A DNA stretch of 64,000 nt from Pseudomonadota bacterium (GCA_021842465.1 JAKBZN010000012.1:1-64000); one strand, 5' to 3'. Shown: positions 1-11,035, counted from the first letter of the stretch. The notes: generated by a model not told the origin, from the letters alone. Numbers and translations are program-made.

Positions 1-126
1 GCCATCCGCGACTACCTCACCATCTACAACAAAGCTCCGAAGCCGTTCGTCTGGACGAAATCGGCCGATGACATCCTTGCCTCGATCGAACGATTTTGTC
101 TGCGAACTTCAGACTCACTACACTAG
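1..126 (+). CDS. IS630-family transposase, C-terminal end (partial)
   Basis: The window opens inside a reading frame whose last 41 codons give a typical IS630-family transposase tail. The stretch [20 protein letters not shown] is the hallmark after the last catalytic acidic residue. Most of the protein and the left inverted repeat lie outside the window. IS630 elements are DDE transposases of the Tc1/mariner group that insert at TA dinucleotides. The stop codon at 124-126 overlaps the convergent ruvB stop by two bases, so the right end of the element must lie at or inside the last codons of ruvB. Family assignment is firm; whether the element is intact cannot be judged. Confidence 0.85.
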   Translation, partial: AIRDYLTIYNKAPKPFVWTKSADDILASIERFCLRTSDSLH

Positions 127-1151
127 ATCAGCGTCCCGGTTTTTCCGGGCGGGGACCCGACCACACCGAAGTGTCGGTATGCGTCGGCGGAGGCGATCCG
201 CCCGCGCGGGGTGCGTTGCAGCAGGCCCTGCTGAATGAGGAACGGCTCGACGACGTCTTCCAGCGTGTCGCGCTCTTCGCCGATCGCCGCGGCGAGGTTG
301 TCGATGCCGACGGGGCCGCCGCCGAAGCGGTCGATGATCGCGTGCAGGAGCTTGCGATCCATGACGTCGAGGCCAAGCGTGTCGACCTCGAGCATCGACA
401 GGGCGCGATCGGCGAGGTCGCGCGAGATGCTTCCGTCGCCGCGGACTTCGGCGAAATCGCGCACGCGTCGCAGCAGCCGGTTGGCGATACGCGGTGTGCC
501 GCGGGAGCGGCGCGCAATCTCGCGCGCCCCGGATTCGTCCATCCTCGCCTGCAACAATTTTCCGCTGCGTGCGACGATGGCGGTGAGTTCGGCCTCGGTA
601 TAGAACTCCAACCGCGCGACGATGCCGAAGCGGTCCCGCAGGGGATTCGTCAGCATGCCGGCGCGGGTCGTCGCGCCCACCAGCGTGAAGGGCGGAAGAT
701 CGATCTTGATCGAACGCGCCGCCGGCCCTTCGCCGATCATGATGTCGATCTGAAAGTCTTCCAGCGCCGGGTACAGGATTTCCTCGACCACCGGGCTCAA
801 GCGGTGGATCTCGTCGATGAAGAGCACGTCGTTGCGCTCGAGGTTGGTGAGCAGGGCGGCAAGATCGCCCGCGCGTTCGAGCACCGGCCCGCTGGTCTGC
901 CGCAGGTTGACGCCCATTTCGTGGGCGAGGATGTGCGCGAGGGTGGTCTTGCCGAGGCCGGGGGGGCCGAAGAGCAGCACATGGTCGAGCGCCTCGCCGC
1001 GGTTGCGCGCCGCGGTGATGAAGATGTCGAGCTGCTCGCGGATCCGGGCCTGGCCGACATATTCGGCGAGGCGCTGCGGGCGCAGGGCGCGCTCGACCGC
1101 TTCCTCGTTGGGAGATCCGGCCGTGCCGGAGACGATGCGGGATTCAGTCAT
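123..1151 (-). CDS. ruvB: Holliday junction branch migration helicase RuvB
   Basis: 342-residue AAA+ motor that, with RuvA, drives branch migration of Holliday junctions and exposes them to RuvC. Walker A GPPGLGKT is at residues 62-69, Walker B FIDEIH at 111-116 and the sensor GATTR at 159-163; the C-terminal winged-helix DNA-binding part ends in [15 protein letters not shown]. The start is the ATG giving MTESRIV; in-frame sequence upstream of it is not RuvB-like. The last residues after YRHFG lie where the neighbouring IS630 end should fall and may be element-derived. It is separated from ruvA by 100 bases with a weak inverted repeat (1169-1203). Confidence 0.97.
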   Translation of the reverse strand: MTESRIVSGTAGSPNEEAVERALRPQRLAEYVGQARIREQLDIFITAARNRGEALDHVLLFGPPGLGKTTLAHILAHEMGVNLRQTSGPVLERAGDLAALLTNLERNDVLFIDEIHRLSPVVEEILYPALEDFQIDIMIGEGPAARSIKIDLPPFTLVGATTRAGMLTNPLRDRFGIVARLEFYTEAELTAIVARSGKLLQARMDESGAREIARRSRGTPRIANRLLRRVRDFAEVRGDGSISRDLADRALSMLEVDTLGLDVMDRKLLHAIIDRFGGGPVGIDNLAAAIGEERDTLEDVVEPFLIQQGLLQRTPRGRIASADAYRHFGVVGSPPGKTGTLI

Positions 1152-1251
1152 GGCGCCAAATGATATCCCCCTCTTCCGCGCAGGCAGGAGAGGGGGGAAG
1201 AGGCCGGTTTTGCCGGGGCGTGTGCGGACCGGAGTCGGCCTGGTGCGACGG

Positions 1252-1839
1252 CTATCGCTTCGCGATCGCCTGCAGCGCCATCCGGATCCCGTCCGACACT
1301 CCGGCTCCCGCGGGAACCGATCGCATCGCCGCGGCGGCCTCGCGCTCGGAGTATCCGAGCGCGAGCAGCGCGCGCAGGATGTCGGTCGACACATCGCCGC
1401 CGGAGGCCTGCGCACCGCCGCCGGCGCCTTCGATCGCCGGTGCGAGCTTGCCTTTGAGCTCGAGCAGCAGCCGCTCCGCGGTCTTGGCGCCGATGCCCGG
1501 AACGCGGGTGAGCGCTCCCGCCTGCTGCAGCGCCACCGCCTGCGCGAGATCCTCGACGCTGAGGCCCGATAGCAGCGCGAGCGCGGTGCGCGCCCCGACG
1601 CCGGAGATGCGGATGAGGGCGCGGAATGCGTGGCGCTCCGCCGCCGTGGCGAACCCGTAGAGTTGGTGGGCGTCTTCGCGCACCAGCAGATGCGTGAGCA
1701 GGGTGATGCGTTCGCCGACGGCCGGGAGGTTATAGACGGTGCTCATCGGCGCGTCGAGTTCATACCCGACACCCCCCACGTCGAGCAGCAGCGAAGGCGG
1801 ATGTTTTTCGAGCAGGGTTCCGGCAAGGCGTCCAATCAT
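1252..1839 (-). CDS. ruvA: Holliday junction DNA helicase subunit RuvA
   Basis: 195-residue protein that binds the four-way junction and loads RuvB. The N-terminal OB fold begins [12 protein letters not shown] and contains the GVGYEL turn; two helix-hairpin-helix motifs follow ([16 protein letters not shown] and [20 protein letters not shown]). A flexible Gly/Ala-rich linker leads to the small C-terminal RuvB-contact domain, with [10 protein letters not shown] near residue 170. Length matches the family. It starts three bases after the ruvC stop, so ruvC-ruvA are co-transcribed, with ruvB next. Confidence 0.97.
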   Translation of the reverse strand: MIGRLAGTLLEKHPPSLLLDVGGVGYELDAPMSTVYNLPAVGERITLLTHLLVREDAHQLYGFATAAERHAFRALIRISGVGARTALALLSGLSVEDLAQAVALQQAGALTRVPGIGAKTAERLLLELKGKLAPAIEGAGGGAQASGGDVSTDILRALLALGYSEREAAAAMRSVPAGAGVSDGIRMALQAIAKR

Positions 1840-1842
1840 CGT

Positions 1843-2436
1843 TCAGGTCTCCGCGGTGTAGCTCCGCCAGGCCGCCGTGGCGCGGCGGCGCGAACGGGCC
1901 CGGCGTGTGGTTCCGGCTCCCAGTGCCGCCAGTTGCGCTCCGGCGGTCCCGCGCAGCCGGGCCGAGGCATGGGCATGGCAGATGGCACACGCCAAGGCGT
2001 CAGCCGCATCGGTGGCTGGCACGCGGTCCAGTCCGAGCAGGCGTTGCACCATTTTCTGCACCTGCGTCTTATCGGCATGGCCGTACCCGACGGTCGCCTG
2101 TTTGATCTGCAACGCGGTGTATTCATGCACCGGCACGTCCTGTCCGACCGCGGCGCAGATCGCCGCGCCGCGTGCCTGACCCAGCAGCAGGGTCGATTGC
2201 GGATTGACGTTGACGAAGACCTTTTCGATCGCCGCTTCGTCCGGGGCATTGCGCTCGATCACCGCGCCGAGTTCGCGCAGGATCGCCTGCAGACGCTGGG
2301 GCAGCTCTCCGGCGGCGATCCGCAGCACCCCCGAATCCAGATGGCGCAGCGTCGCACCGCAGGCTTCGATGATGCCGAAGCCGGTCCGGTTGAGTCCCGG
2401 ATCGATGCCCAGGATGCGCCGCGCAGGCTTGCTCAC
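1843..2436 (-). CDS. ruvC: Crossover junction endodeoxyribonuclease RuvC
   Basis: 197-residue RNase H-fold resolvase that cleaves Holliday junctions. The catalytic acidic set is visible: D in [12 protein letters not shown] near residue 12, E in AAIEKVFVN near 70, and the [12 protein letters not shown] motif near 145. The last 40 residues are Arg/Ala-rich, longer than the E. coli protein, and look disordered. It begins one base after the purH stop codon, so it probably shares a transcript with purH, followed by ruvA and ruvB. Confidence 0.97.
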   Translation of the reverse strand: MSKPARRILGIDPGLNRTGFGIIEACGATLRHLDSGVLRIAAGELPQRLQAILRELGAVIERNAPDEAAIEKVFVNVNPQSTLLLGQARGAAICAAVGQDVPVHEYTALQIKQATVGYGHADKTQVQKMVQRLLGLDRVPATDAADALACAICHAHASARLRGTAGAQLAALGAGTTRRARSRRRATAAWRSYTAET

Positions 2437-2437
2437 G

Positions 2438-4000
<1,563 letters not shown>

Positions 4001-4083
4001 GGATCGATTTCCTTGCATGAGCTGTGGTACGGGGAGCATCGCGGGCAACGGGTCGGCACGCGCGACGGATCATTCTGCGCGGT

Positions 4084-4395
4084 TCAGCGGACGTCGAATT
4101 CGTGCAGCTTGCGCCGCAGCGTATTGCGGTTGATTCCCAGCAGTTCGGCCGCCGCGGACTGGTTCCCCGCGCAGCGCGTCAGCGCGAACCGCAGCAGGGG
4201 GCGTTCCACGGCCCCCAGCACCATCTCGTGCAGGGCATGGGGCGACGCGCCATCCAGGCTGGAAAGGTACTCCTCCAGGTTCCGGAACACGCATTGTTCG
4301 ATGGTTTCGCCGACGCTGCGCGCGCGATCGAGGCCAGCGCCGTCCTCGGTCTTTCCGGGGGGGCTGGGGATCGGTTCGGCGCGGTCGGTGGGCAC
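4084..4395 (-). CDS. fis: Fis-family DNA-binding protein
   Basis: 103-residue nucleoid-associated regulator of the Fis/NtrC C-terminal type. The last 50 residues carry the core VERPLLRFALTRCAGNQSAA and the helix-turn-helix with NRNTLRRKL. The first 30 residues are Pro-rich and variable, as in other betaproteobacterial Fis proteins. Translation starts at a GTG (4393-4395), the only reasonable start, with AAGGA upstream. It follows dusB by 12 bases, the classical dusB-fis operon arrangement. Confidence 0.93.
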   Translation of the reverse strand: MPTDRAEPIPSPPGKTEDGAGLDRARSVGETIEQCVFRNLEEYLSSLDGASPHALHEMVLGAVERPLLRFALTRCAGNQSAAAELLGINRNTLRRKLHEFDVR

Positions 4396-4407
4396 TTCGG
4401 GAAGTCC

Positions 4408-5427
4408 TTACTCGGACCGAGGAATGTACTCAAAAAACGGACTGCGTGCAGCCGCTTCCGCGAAAAAGATTTCCACTTCCCGGCGCTGGGCCGCCGGACA
4501 TTCGATCTCGTTGATCCGTTGTCCGGCATCCCGTCCGCCGCGCAGGCCCCGCAGCCAGCCGTGGATGCGCTTGCGTGCGGTGCGCACGCCCTGGATGTCG
4601 TCGTAGTGGGCGTAATGCTCGTCCAGGTAGGCGAGCAGCGTCGGCGCGACGTCGGCAACCCGTTTCGGCGGCGCCGCCACGCCGTGCTGCAGGAGGTGGT
4701 CGATTTCCCCGAAGATCCAGGGGCGCTCCTGGGCGGCGCGGCCGATCATCACGGCGTCGGCTCCGGTGCGCGCGAGCACGGCGCGGGCCGTTTCCGGGCT
4801 GTCGATGTCGCCGTTGGCGACGACCGGGATCGCCAGTTGCGATTTCACCTCCGCGATGGTGTCGTACTCGGCGCGGCCGCGGAATCCGCAGGCCCGGGTG
4901 CGGCCGTGGATGGTCAGCATCCGGATGCCGGCGTCCTGCGCCATCCGGGCGACGCGCGGCGCATTGCGGTGGGCCGGATCCCAGCCGGTGCGAATCTTCA
5001 GGGTGACGGGAACCGCGACGGCCCGCACGACGGCGTCCAGGATGCGTCCGACCAGCGCCTCGTCGCGCAGCAGGGCGGATCCGCACGCGGCGTTGCAAAC
5101 CTTCTTTACCGGGCAGCCCATGTTGATGTCGATGATCTGTGCTCCCCGGTCCACCGCGTCGCGGGCGGCGTCCGCCAGCATTGCCGGATCGGCTCCCGCC
5201 AACTGCACGGCAACCGGTTCGGCTTCGCCGGCCGTGCGCAGGCGCCGCGCCGTCTTGCGGCTGCCGCGCAGCCGGGCGTCGGAGGTGGTCATCTCGCCCA
5301 CCGCGTAGGCGGCGCCGAAGGCCCGGAAGAGCCGGCGCAGGGGCAGATCCGCGATGCCGGCCATTGGCGCCGCGAAGACGCGATTGGACAGGCGGTGGGG
5401 ACCGATCTGGAGGGGCGCCTGGTTCAT
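4408..5427 (-). CDS. dusB: tRNA-dihydrouridine synthase DusB
   Basis: 339-residue FMN enzyme that reduces uridines in the tRNA D-loop. It has the TIM-barrel start with APMAGIADLPLRRL, the catalytic-cysteine region INMGCPVKKVCNAACGSALL, the FMN-phosphate region IPVVANGDI, and GADAVMIGRAAQERPWIF near residue 235, all typical of DusB. The ATG at 5427 overlaps the preceding hydroxylase stop by one base (TGATG), which indicates translational coupling. fis follows, as in many proteobacteria. Confidence 0.95.
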   Translation of the reverse strand: MNQAPLQIGPHRLSNRVFAAPMAGIADLPLRRLFRAFGAAYAVGEMTTSDARLRGSRKTARRLRTAGEAEPVAVQLAGADPAMLADAARDAVDRGAQIIDINMGCPVKKVCNAACGSALLRDEALVGRILDAVVRAVAVPVTLKIRTGWDPAHRNAPRVARMAQDAGIRMLTIHGRTRACGFRGRAEYDTIAEVKSQLAIPVVANGDIDSPETARAVLARTGADAVMIGRAAQERPWIFGEIDHLLQHGVAAPPKRVADVAPTLLAYLDEHYAHYDDIQGVRTARKRIHGWLRGLRGGRDAGQRINEIECPAAQRREVEIFFAEAAARSPFFEYIPRSE

Positions 5428-6632
5428 CAGACCCGGACTCCGAACATGAGCAGGCGGGCGAACGCCCGCCGCACGTCCGGCAGGAGATCGAGCGCGCCGA
5501 GCGCGGCCGAGCGCGCCATCGCGATCGGCAGGGGTGCCGAGGAAAAAAGCTCCGGCAGCATTCCGGTCAGGGCGGGCACGACGGCGCGGTCGAGGCGGCG
5601 CGTCGTGCCATAGCGGGCCACGGCGGCGGGAACGTCCCGTGTGCGGCGGATGTCGGTGCCGGCCGGCGTGTCGGTCAGGCAGTCGACCAGGCATACGCAA
5701 TCGCGCAGACCGAGGTTGAAGCCCTGCCCGGCGACGGGGTGCAGCACCTGGGCGGAGTTGCCGATGTGCACGAGGCGGTGTTCGCATACCCGATCGACGC
5801 GGGTCGGCCGCAGCGGAAAGACGCTGCGCGGGCCGACGGCGGTGGGCGCACGAAAGCGCGGCCCCAGGGTCTGCGCGATGTCCCGCAGCAGGCGATCTTC
5901 GGGAGCCTGCTGCCGGGTGTGCGCGAGCGTCGAGGGAAGGCACCAGATCATCGACATCTGCTGCGGGCTGCCGGGGATCGGCAGCAGCGCGAACGGCCCC
6001 TCGTGGGTGAACCGTTCGAACGCGTCGCCGGGGGCAAGCCCCTCGAGGGTGAGGTCGGCGAGCAGGGCATGGGAGCGCACCGGGACCGCATCGCCCTCGC
6101 GCCGGTGGCGGTTGGGCCCGCCTTCCGCATCGATCGCCAAGGCGCAGGCGACCTCGGCGCCGTCGTCGAGGGTGACTCGGATGCATTCCGGATGCTGCTG
6201 CACGCCCAGGACCCGCCGCGGGCGTTCCGCGGCGATCCGCGGGTCGGCATCGATCGCCCGGGCGAGCGCGGCGACCAGGTCCGCGTACCAGACGGTGGCG
6301 CCGACCGGCTTCGCGCCGATTTCGGGGTTGCGGACCGCGTTCCCCGCGGGGGTGCCGACGAGGTCGCCCAGACGCGCGGCGCCGGCATGGCCGCGGGAAC
6401 TGACGTGGACGCGGCGGATCGGCGCCACCGGAAGCGCTCCCGCGCCGAGCAGCGCGTCGAGGATCTGCAGGCTGCCGCGGGATAGGGCCAGCAGGCGGCG
6501 GTCGCGCCGGAGATCGTCGACGGGGCGGGCGTCGTAGAGCGTGGTCGCGATGCCGCGCCGTGCCAACAGCAGGGCCGTGACCATGCCCACCGGGCCGCCG
6601 CCCAGGATCGCGATCCGGGATGTCGTATGCAT
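5427..6632 (-). CDS. UbiH/UbiF/Coq6-family FAD-dependent hydroxylase
   Basis: 401-residue flavoprotein monooxygenase of the ubiquinone-ring hydroxylase family. It has an N-terminal Rossmann GGGPVGM motif (residues 11-17), a central segment with DAEGG, and the second FAD motif GNSAQVLHPVAGQGFNLGLRD near residue 290, whose HPVAGQGFNLGLRD core is diagnostic of UbiH-like enzymes. Which ring position it hydroxylates cannot be told from sequence. It is wedged between murU and dusB with one-base overlaps on both sides, suggesting a single operon from amgK to fis. Confidence 0.88.
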   Translation of the reverse strand: MHTTSRIAILGGGPVGMVTALLLARRGIATTLYDARPVDDLRRDRRLLALSRGSLQILDALLGAGALPVAPIRRVHVSSRGHAGAARLGDLVGTPAGNAVRNPEIGAKPVGATVWYADLVAALARAIDADPRIAAERPRRVLGVQQHPECIRVTLDDGAEVACALAIDAEGGPNRHRREGDAVPVRSHALLADLTLEGLAPGDAFERFTHEGPFALLPIPGSPQQMSMIWCLPSTLAHTRQQAPEDRLLRDIAQTLGPRFRAPTAVGPRSVFPLRPTRVDRVCEHRLVHIGNSAQVLHPVAGQGFNLGLRDCVCLVDCLTDTPAGTDIRRTRDVPAAVARYGTTRRLDRAVVPALTGMLPELFSSAPLPIAMARSAALGALDLLPDVRRAFARLLMFGVRV

Positions 6633-7333
6633 CAGAAAATTCTACGCAATCGGAGGGCCTGTTCACAGGCCGCCAGTTCCGCGGTCGTCCCGACGTTGAA
6701 CCATGCGCCGCCGAAGTGCTCCGCACCCACCCGTCCACGGTCGACGAATTGGTAGAGCCAGGGAAACAGCCGCGCGCGCGCCGGCGGCAGGTCGGCGAAA
6801 ATCCGCGGCGCAAACAGGCCGATGTTGCCGTATGTGAGGCGGGGGGCCGTGCGGGTCGCCGTTCCGGCCGGCGATCGGCCCATGTCGCCGTCCGGATGGT
6901 AGGGCGGGTTGTCGACCAGAACGAGGTGCGCGTCGAGGTCTCCGCGTGCGATGCGCTGGGCTGGACCGGACAGGCTCCGGTAGTCGAATGCCGTCACGAT
7001 GTCGCTGCTGGCGACGATGAACGGTTCGTCCCCCAGCAGCGGCAGGGCGTGGACGATTCCCCCCAGCGTCTCGCGCGCATCTTCGGCGCGTTGGCCCTCG
7101 CGCGCGAAGCGCAGTCGTGCGCCGTAGCGGCTGCCGTCTCCCAGCGCGGGCTCGAACTGGTCGGGCAGGTGTGCGGTATTGATGACGATGTCCGCGATTC
7201 CGGCGCGCGCGAGCCCCTCGATCTGCCATTCGATCAGTCGTTTGCCGCCGACCGGCAGCAAGGGCTTGGGACAGGCGTCGGTATGGGGCCGCAGGCGTTC
7301 GCCGCGGCCGGCGGCAAGCAGCAGCGCACGCAT
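6632..7333 (-). CDS. murU: N-acetylmuramate-1-phosphate uridylyltransferase MurU
   Basis: 233-residue nucleotidyltransferase that makes UDP-MurNAc from MurNAc-1-phosphate in the peptidoglycan recycling bypass known from Pseudomonas putida. The signature is LAAGRGERLRPHT followed by CPKPLLPVGGK (residues 6-31), then the acidic metal-binding site in IVASSDIVT near 108. The length is that of MurU and shorter than GalU/RfbA enzymes. The amgK kinase lies immediately upstream with a one-base gap, the conserved amgK-murU pair, which supports this call over a generic sugar nucleotidyltransferase. Confidence 0.93.
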   Translation of the reverse strand: MRALLLAAGRGERLRPHTDACPKPLLPVGGKRLIEWQIEGLARAGIADIVINTAHLPDQFEPALGDGSRYGARLRFAREGQRAEDARETLGGIVHALPLLGDEPFIVASSDIVTAFDYRSLSGPAQRIARGDLDAHLVLVDNPPYHPDGDMGRSPAGTATRTAPRLTYGNIGLFAPRIFADLPPARARLFPWLYQFVDRGRVGAEHFGGAWFNVGTTAELAACEQALRLRRIF

Positions 7334-7334
7334 G

Positions 7335-8477
7335 TCAGAAGGTGTACCCCTCTTCCCGCGCGCGGCCGTGGATGCGGTCGAACAGGCGGGCGAGGGCCGC
7401 GAATGGGTCGTACCGCTCGACGACCCGCTGTGCGTGGCGCAGTACCACCGGCAGGTCGGCCAGGTAGCGGTCCTTGCCGTCGCGGTGGTGGAGCCGCGCG
7501 AAAATTCCGAGCACCTTGAGGCTGCGCTGCAGCCCCATCCATTCGAGGTCCCGCCAGAATCGGCCGAAGTCGGTCGGCACCGGCAGCCCTTGCCGCCGCG
7601 CGCGCTCCCAGTATCGGGCGGCCCAATCGATCTGCTGCGGCTCCGGCCATTCCACGTAGGCGTCCCGGAGCAGCGACACCAGGTCGTAGGTGATCGGACC
7701 GATCACCGCATCCTGGAAGTCCAGCACCCCGGGTTCCGCGATGTCGGAGGCGGAACCCGGGGTGGAATCCGGCCGCAGTTCGTCCCCGGGCGCCATCAGG
7801 TTGCGGCTGTGGTAGTCGCGATGCACGAACACCTGCGCCTGGTCCAGCGCCGACGCGGTGAGGCGTTCGCAGGCGGCATCCAGCACCGCGCGTTCCGCCG
7901 GGCTCAGATCAACGCCCAGATGGCGCGCGACATACCATTCCGGGAATAGCCGCATTTCGGCCAGCAAACGATCGCGGTCGTAGGGTGGCAGGGCCATTCC
8001 GGCGACCGGAATGGCCTGCATGCGGACCAAGGTCGCGATCGCGCCTTCATACAAGTCCGGAATCCGCTCCGGCCGGGCCGCGAGGGCATCGGCATAGGTG
8101 GCATCGCCCAGGTCGCGCAGTAGGAGGAATCCCTGTTCGAGGTTGCGCTCGAGGACGGTCGGCGCCCGCACTCCCTGGCGCGCAAGCAGGTCGGCAACGA
8201 GCAGGAAGGGACGGCAGTCCTCGCGCTCCGGTGGCGCGTCCATGACGATGCAGGAGCGGTCGGTCGCGGCGGTGCCGCCCCCGGTCCGGCGATCGACGCG
8301 GAAATACCGTCGGAAGCTGGCGTCGCTCGATGCCGGCCGCAGGCTGGCCGGATCCAGGTTCCAGGTTGCCGGAAGGGACGCCAGCCAGGCGCGCAGCGCG
8401 TCGAGGCGGAGATCTTGGGGGGGCGAATCCTTGTGCGGCATGTCGGGGTTGGAGAGGTTTTCGGGACGATCCGCCAT
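7335..8477 (-). CDS. amgK: N-acetylmuramate/N-acetylglucosamine kinase AmgK
   Basis: 380-residue aminoglycoside-phosphotransferase-fold kinase that phosphorylates the anomeric hydroxyl of MurNAc/GlcNAc in cell-wall recycling and feeds MurU. Visible features are SSDASFRRYFRV in the N-lobe, the catalytic loop VFVHRDYHSRNLM and the metal-binding GVLDFQDAVIGP. An Asp/Pro-rich insert follows the catalytic loop. The ATG at 8477 is kept because it gives the usual length. It is the first gene of the leftward block and is divergent from lptD; the 175-base space between holds a palindromic repeat. Confidence 0.93.
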   Translation of the reverse strand: MADRPENLSNPDMPHKDSPPQDLRLDALRAWLASLPATWNLDPASLRPASSDASFRRYFRVDRRTGGGTAATDRSCIVMDAPPEREDCRPFLLVADLLARQGVRAPTVLERNLEQGFLLLRDLGDATYADALAARPERIPDLYEGAIATLVRMQAIPVAGMALPPYDRDRLLAEMRLFPEWYVARHLGVDLSPAERAVLDAACERLTASALDQAQVFVHRDYHSRNLMAPGDELRPDSTPGSASDIAEPGVLDFQDAVIGPITYDLVSLLRDAYVEWPEPQQIDWAARYWERARRQGLPVPTDFGRFWRDLEWMGLQRSLKVLGIFARLHHRDGKDRYLADLPVVLRHAQRVVERYDPFAALARLFDRIHGRAREEGYTF

Positions 8478-8505
8478 AATGGCGCGTTTTTTAACGTGAA
8501 ACGAT

Positions 8506-8581
8506 CGTCATTGCGAGGGTGAAGCCCGAAGCAATCCAGCGTTTTCTGGATCGCCACGGCTCTGGGAGCCTCGCGATGACG
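8506..8581. repeat. Dispersed hairpin repeat, two half-elements head to head
   Basis: Between amgK and lptD lies a 76-base inverted structure. Its left half runs from CGTCATTGCGAGG to GAAGCAATCCAG and its right half is the complement of CGTCATCGCGAGG...GGCGATCCAG. Each half can fold alone (ATTGC with GCAAT; ATCGC with GCGAT, plus inner stems), and the two halves can also pair with one another. Close relatives are at 37881-38022 and 61942-61964. The rest of the 8478-8652 spacer has no gene and no promoter I can name with confidence. Confidence 0.85.
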
Positions 8582-8652
8582 GCCGGCGTTTCATCTCTTG
8601 GGGCGGCGCACGTCGCCATGACCGTTAGAAGAATTTGGAATAGTACCGTCCC

Positions 8653-11028
8653 ATGCGCCAGGGAAATCGAGATCCCGGACATCGTTTCGCCGCTGCACTG
8701 ATCGTCGCCGGACTCCTGCTGGCCGTGGCAGCGGGGTGGGCGGATCCGGGGCCTGCCGTGGCGCTGCGGCTCGAGCGGAACCTGGGCGCGGGGCGCGGGG
8801 CGGTCGTGGCCGGACAGGGGCTGCCGATCTACGCCCGGGCCGACCATGTCGTCGGCGCGATCGACGAAACGACGACCCTCACGGGTTCGGTCGAGTTGCG
8901 GCGCGCGGGAATGGTGCTGTTCGGCGACCGCGTCGTGTATGACATCGCCACCGACGAGGTGAACGCGCAGGGGCATGTTCGCCTGGTGGCCAAAAGCGCG
9001 GTCTTCAACGCCCCCAGCCTGAAGTTCCAGGTCGAGGCACAGACCGGAACGATGCCGGATGCCAGCTACACCTATCCGGCGCGCCACGGCAGCGGCAAGT
9101 CGAACCTGATCGAGTTCCTGGGCGAAGGCAACGAGCGAATGCACGATGCCACCTTCACCACCTGCAATCCCGACAATCCGTCGTGGTGGGTGAAGGCCGA
9201 CACCCTGGATATCGATCAAGGCGACCAGGAAGCGACCGCCTATGCGGCGACCCTGTATTTCGGCGGCGTTCCGCTGATCGACACACCCTATTTCGATTTC
9301 CCGATCGGAGATGCCCGGAAGAGCGGTTTCCTGACCCCGGGGTACATGCAGAACAGCCTGCTCGGGTCCGAATTCGTCATTCCCTACTACTGGAACATTG
9401 CGCCCAATTACGACTACACGTTCACGCCGTACATCCTCCCGAGCCGGGGAACACTGCTGGGCAACGAATTCCGCTTTCTGACGCCGGAAACCAAGGGGAC
9501 CGTCAACTATGACGTGATGCCGCACGACCGCGGAACCGACACGATGCGCGACCACATGGTGGTGTCGACGCAGTATGTCGGGCCGGCGGGCCTTTCGGCG
9601 GGGATCAACTACAACCGCGTGTCGGACCCCAACTTCCTGATCGATTTCTCGCAGAACATCCTGGCATCGTCGCCGCAGGAACTGCCGCAGGAAGCCTACC
9701 TCAACTATGCCAAGACGTACTGGACGACGACGCTGCGGGTGCAGGAAAGCCAGACGCTCGTGCCCCTGCTGCTGCCCTACGACCCCGGACCCTATCAACG
9801 CGTGCCCGATCTGACCGTTCAGGGACAGCATCTCGACTGGAACGGGTTCGACGTGACCGGATTTTTCGACGCGACGCACTTCACGCATCCGGCGATCAAT
9901 CCGTATTTCGTCGTGCCGGCGTCGAATCCGAAATACGATGCCCCCGAGACATTCAATCCGGGGTTCTATACGCAAAGCGGCTCACGGTTCATCTTCAATC
10001 CGGAGGTGAGCTACCCGATCCTCTCGCCGGGATGGTTCATCATTCCGAAGGTGCAGTGGAACGCCACGTACTATCAGCTTGATCCGATTTACAACTATGG
10101 CAATACGTCGACCACCCGAACGGTGCCGACGGCGTCGTTCGATACCGGGCTGATCTTCGATCGCCCGATTCACTGGCTTGGTGCGGATGCGCGGCAGACG
10201 CTGGAGCCGCGGATGTACTACGCCTTCGTTCCGTATCGCAATCAGTCGCTGCTGCCGAATTTCGACAGTACGGTGTCGGACCTTACGTTCGCGCAGTTGT
10301 TCGCACCGAACATCTTCACCGGCTACGACCGGATCGCGCAGGCCAACGAACTGACGACCGCCCTGACGAGCCGGGTCATCGACAGCACCAGCGGCGCGGA
10401 GCGGCTGCGCGTCGGGATTGGTCAGCGCTTCTATTTCTCGCCGCAGATGGTGACCTTGCCCGGCGTGCCCCCGACCACGAGCGCGACGTCGGATACGCTC
10501 TTTCTTGCCGATGCGTCGATGGGCCACAAGTGGAGCGTCGACATGAGCGTGGACTACTCCACGGTGACCAGCCAGACGGCGCTGGCTTCCTTTGGCCTGC
10601 ATTGGCAGCCGCGGGAAACCTCGGTGGTGAACTTCACCTATCAGTACGAGACGCCCTACTACACCGGCTATCCGATCAACAATTACGGATTTTCGACGCA
10701 GTGGCCGCTGTCGAAGAACTGGTACGGTGTCGGGGCGTTGAACTACTCGGTCGCCAATCACAGCTGGGTGGAATCGCTGGCGGGGATCGAGTACCGGGCC
10801 GATTGTTGGGTGGGGCGGATGATATTCTCGCGCTACGCGATTCCCTACCCGGTCGCGATGGGGCAGTTCAGCAATTTCTATACGACGACGTATTTCTTCC
10901 AGATCCAGCTGAACGGACTGGCCAGCGTCGGCACCAATCCCATGGGCCTCCTGCAGAGTAACATTCTGGGCTATCAATCGATCAGCCCGCCGCGGCCTCC
11001 GCCGGGTCCGTTCGATTTCTACCAGTGA
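8653..11028 (+). CDS. lptD: LPS assembly protein LptD
   Basis: 791-residue outer-membrane beta-barrel that, with LptE, inserts lipopolysaccharide into the outer leaflet. A signal peptide (about residues 1-31, ending near AGWADP) is followed by the LptA-like jellyroll (IYARADHVVGAIDETTTLTG) and the barrel, with the typical TTCNPDNPSWWVKAD and RKSGFLTPGYM segments. Only two cysteines are present, one in each half, enough for a single non-consecutive disulfide, where E. coli has four. surA follows after 7 bases; lptE is elsewhere in the window (56364-56873). Confidence 0.96.
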   Translation: MRQGNRDPGHRFAAALIVAGLLLAVAAGWADPGPAVALRLERNLGAGRGAVVAGQGLPIYARADHVVGAIDETTTLTGSVELRRAGMVLFGDRVVYDIATDEVNAQGHVRLVAKSAVFNAPSLKFQVEAQTGTMPDASYTYPARHGSGKSNLIEFLGEGNERMHDATFTTCNPDNPSWWVKADTLDIDQGDQEATAYAATLYFGGVPLIDTPYFDFPIGDARKSGFLTPGYMQNSLLGSEFVIPYYWNIAPNYDYTFTPYILPSRGTLLGNEFRFLTPETKGTVNYDVMPHDRGTDTMRDHMVVSTQYVGPAGLSAGINYNRVSDPNFLIDFSQNILASSPQELPQEAYLNYAKTYWTTTLRVQESQTLVPLLLPYDPGPYQRVPDLTVQGQHLDWNGFDVTGFFDATHFTHPAINPYFVVPASNPKYDAPETFNPGFYTQSGSRFIFNPEVSYPILSPGWFIIPKVQWNATYYQLDPIYNYGNTSTTRTVPTASFDTGLIFDRPIHWLGADARQTLEPRMYYAFVPYRNQSLLPNFDSTVSDLTFAQLFAPNIFTGYDRIAQANELTTALTSRVIDSTSGAERLRVGIGQRFYFSPQMVTLPGVPPTTSATSDTLFLADASMGHKWSVDMSVDYSTVTSQTALASFGLHWQPRETSVVNFTYQYETPYYTGYPINNYGFSTQWPLSKNWYGVGALNYSVANHSWVESLAGIEYRADCWVGRMIFSRYAIPYPVAMGQFSNFYTTTYFFQIQLNGLASVGTNPMGLLQSNILGYQSISPPRPPPGPFDFYQ

Positions 11029-11035
11029 GTTCCGG

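Noticed and set aside
1167-1203. Inverted repeat between ruvA and ruvB (CCTCTTCC / GGAAGAGG)
   Set aside because: Eight-base stem with a 19-base loop and no T-run; not good enough for a terminator or a regulatory call.
4408-6813. Apparent fusion of dusB with a long upstream extension
   Set aside because: The extension is the out-of-frame shadow of the UbiH-like gene; the DusB start at 5427 overlaps that gene's stop in the normal TGATG manner.
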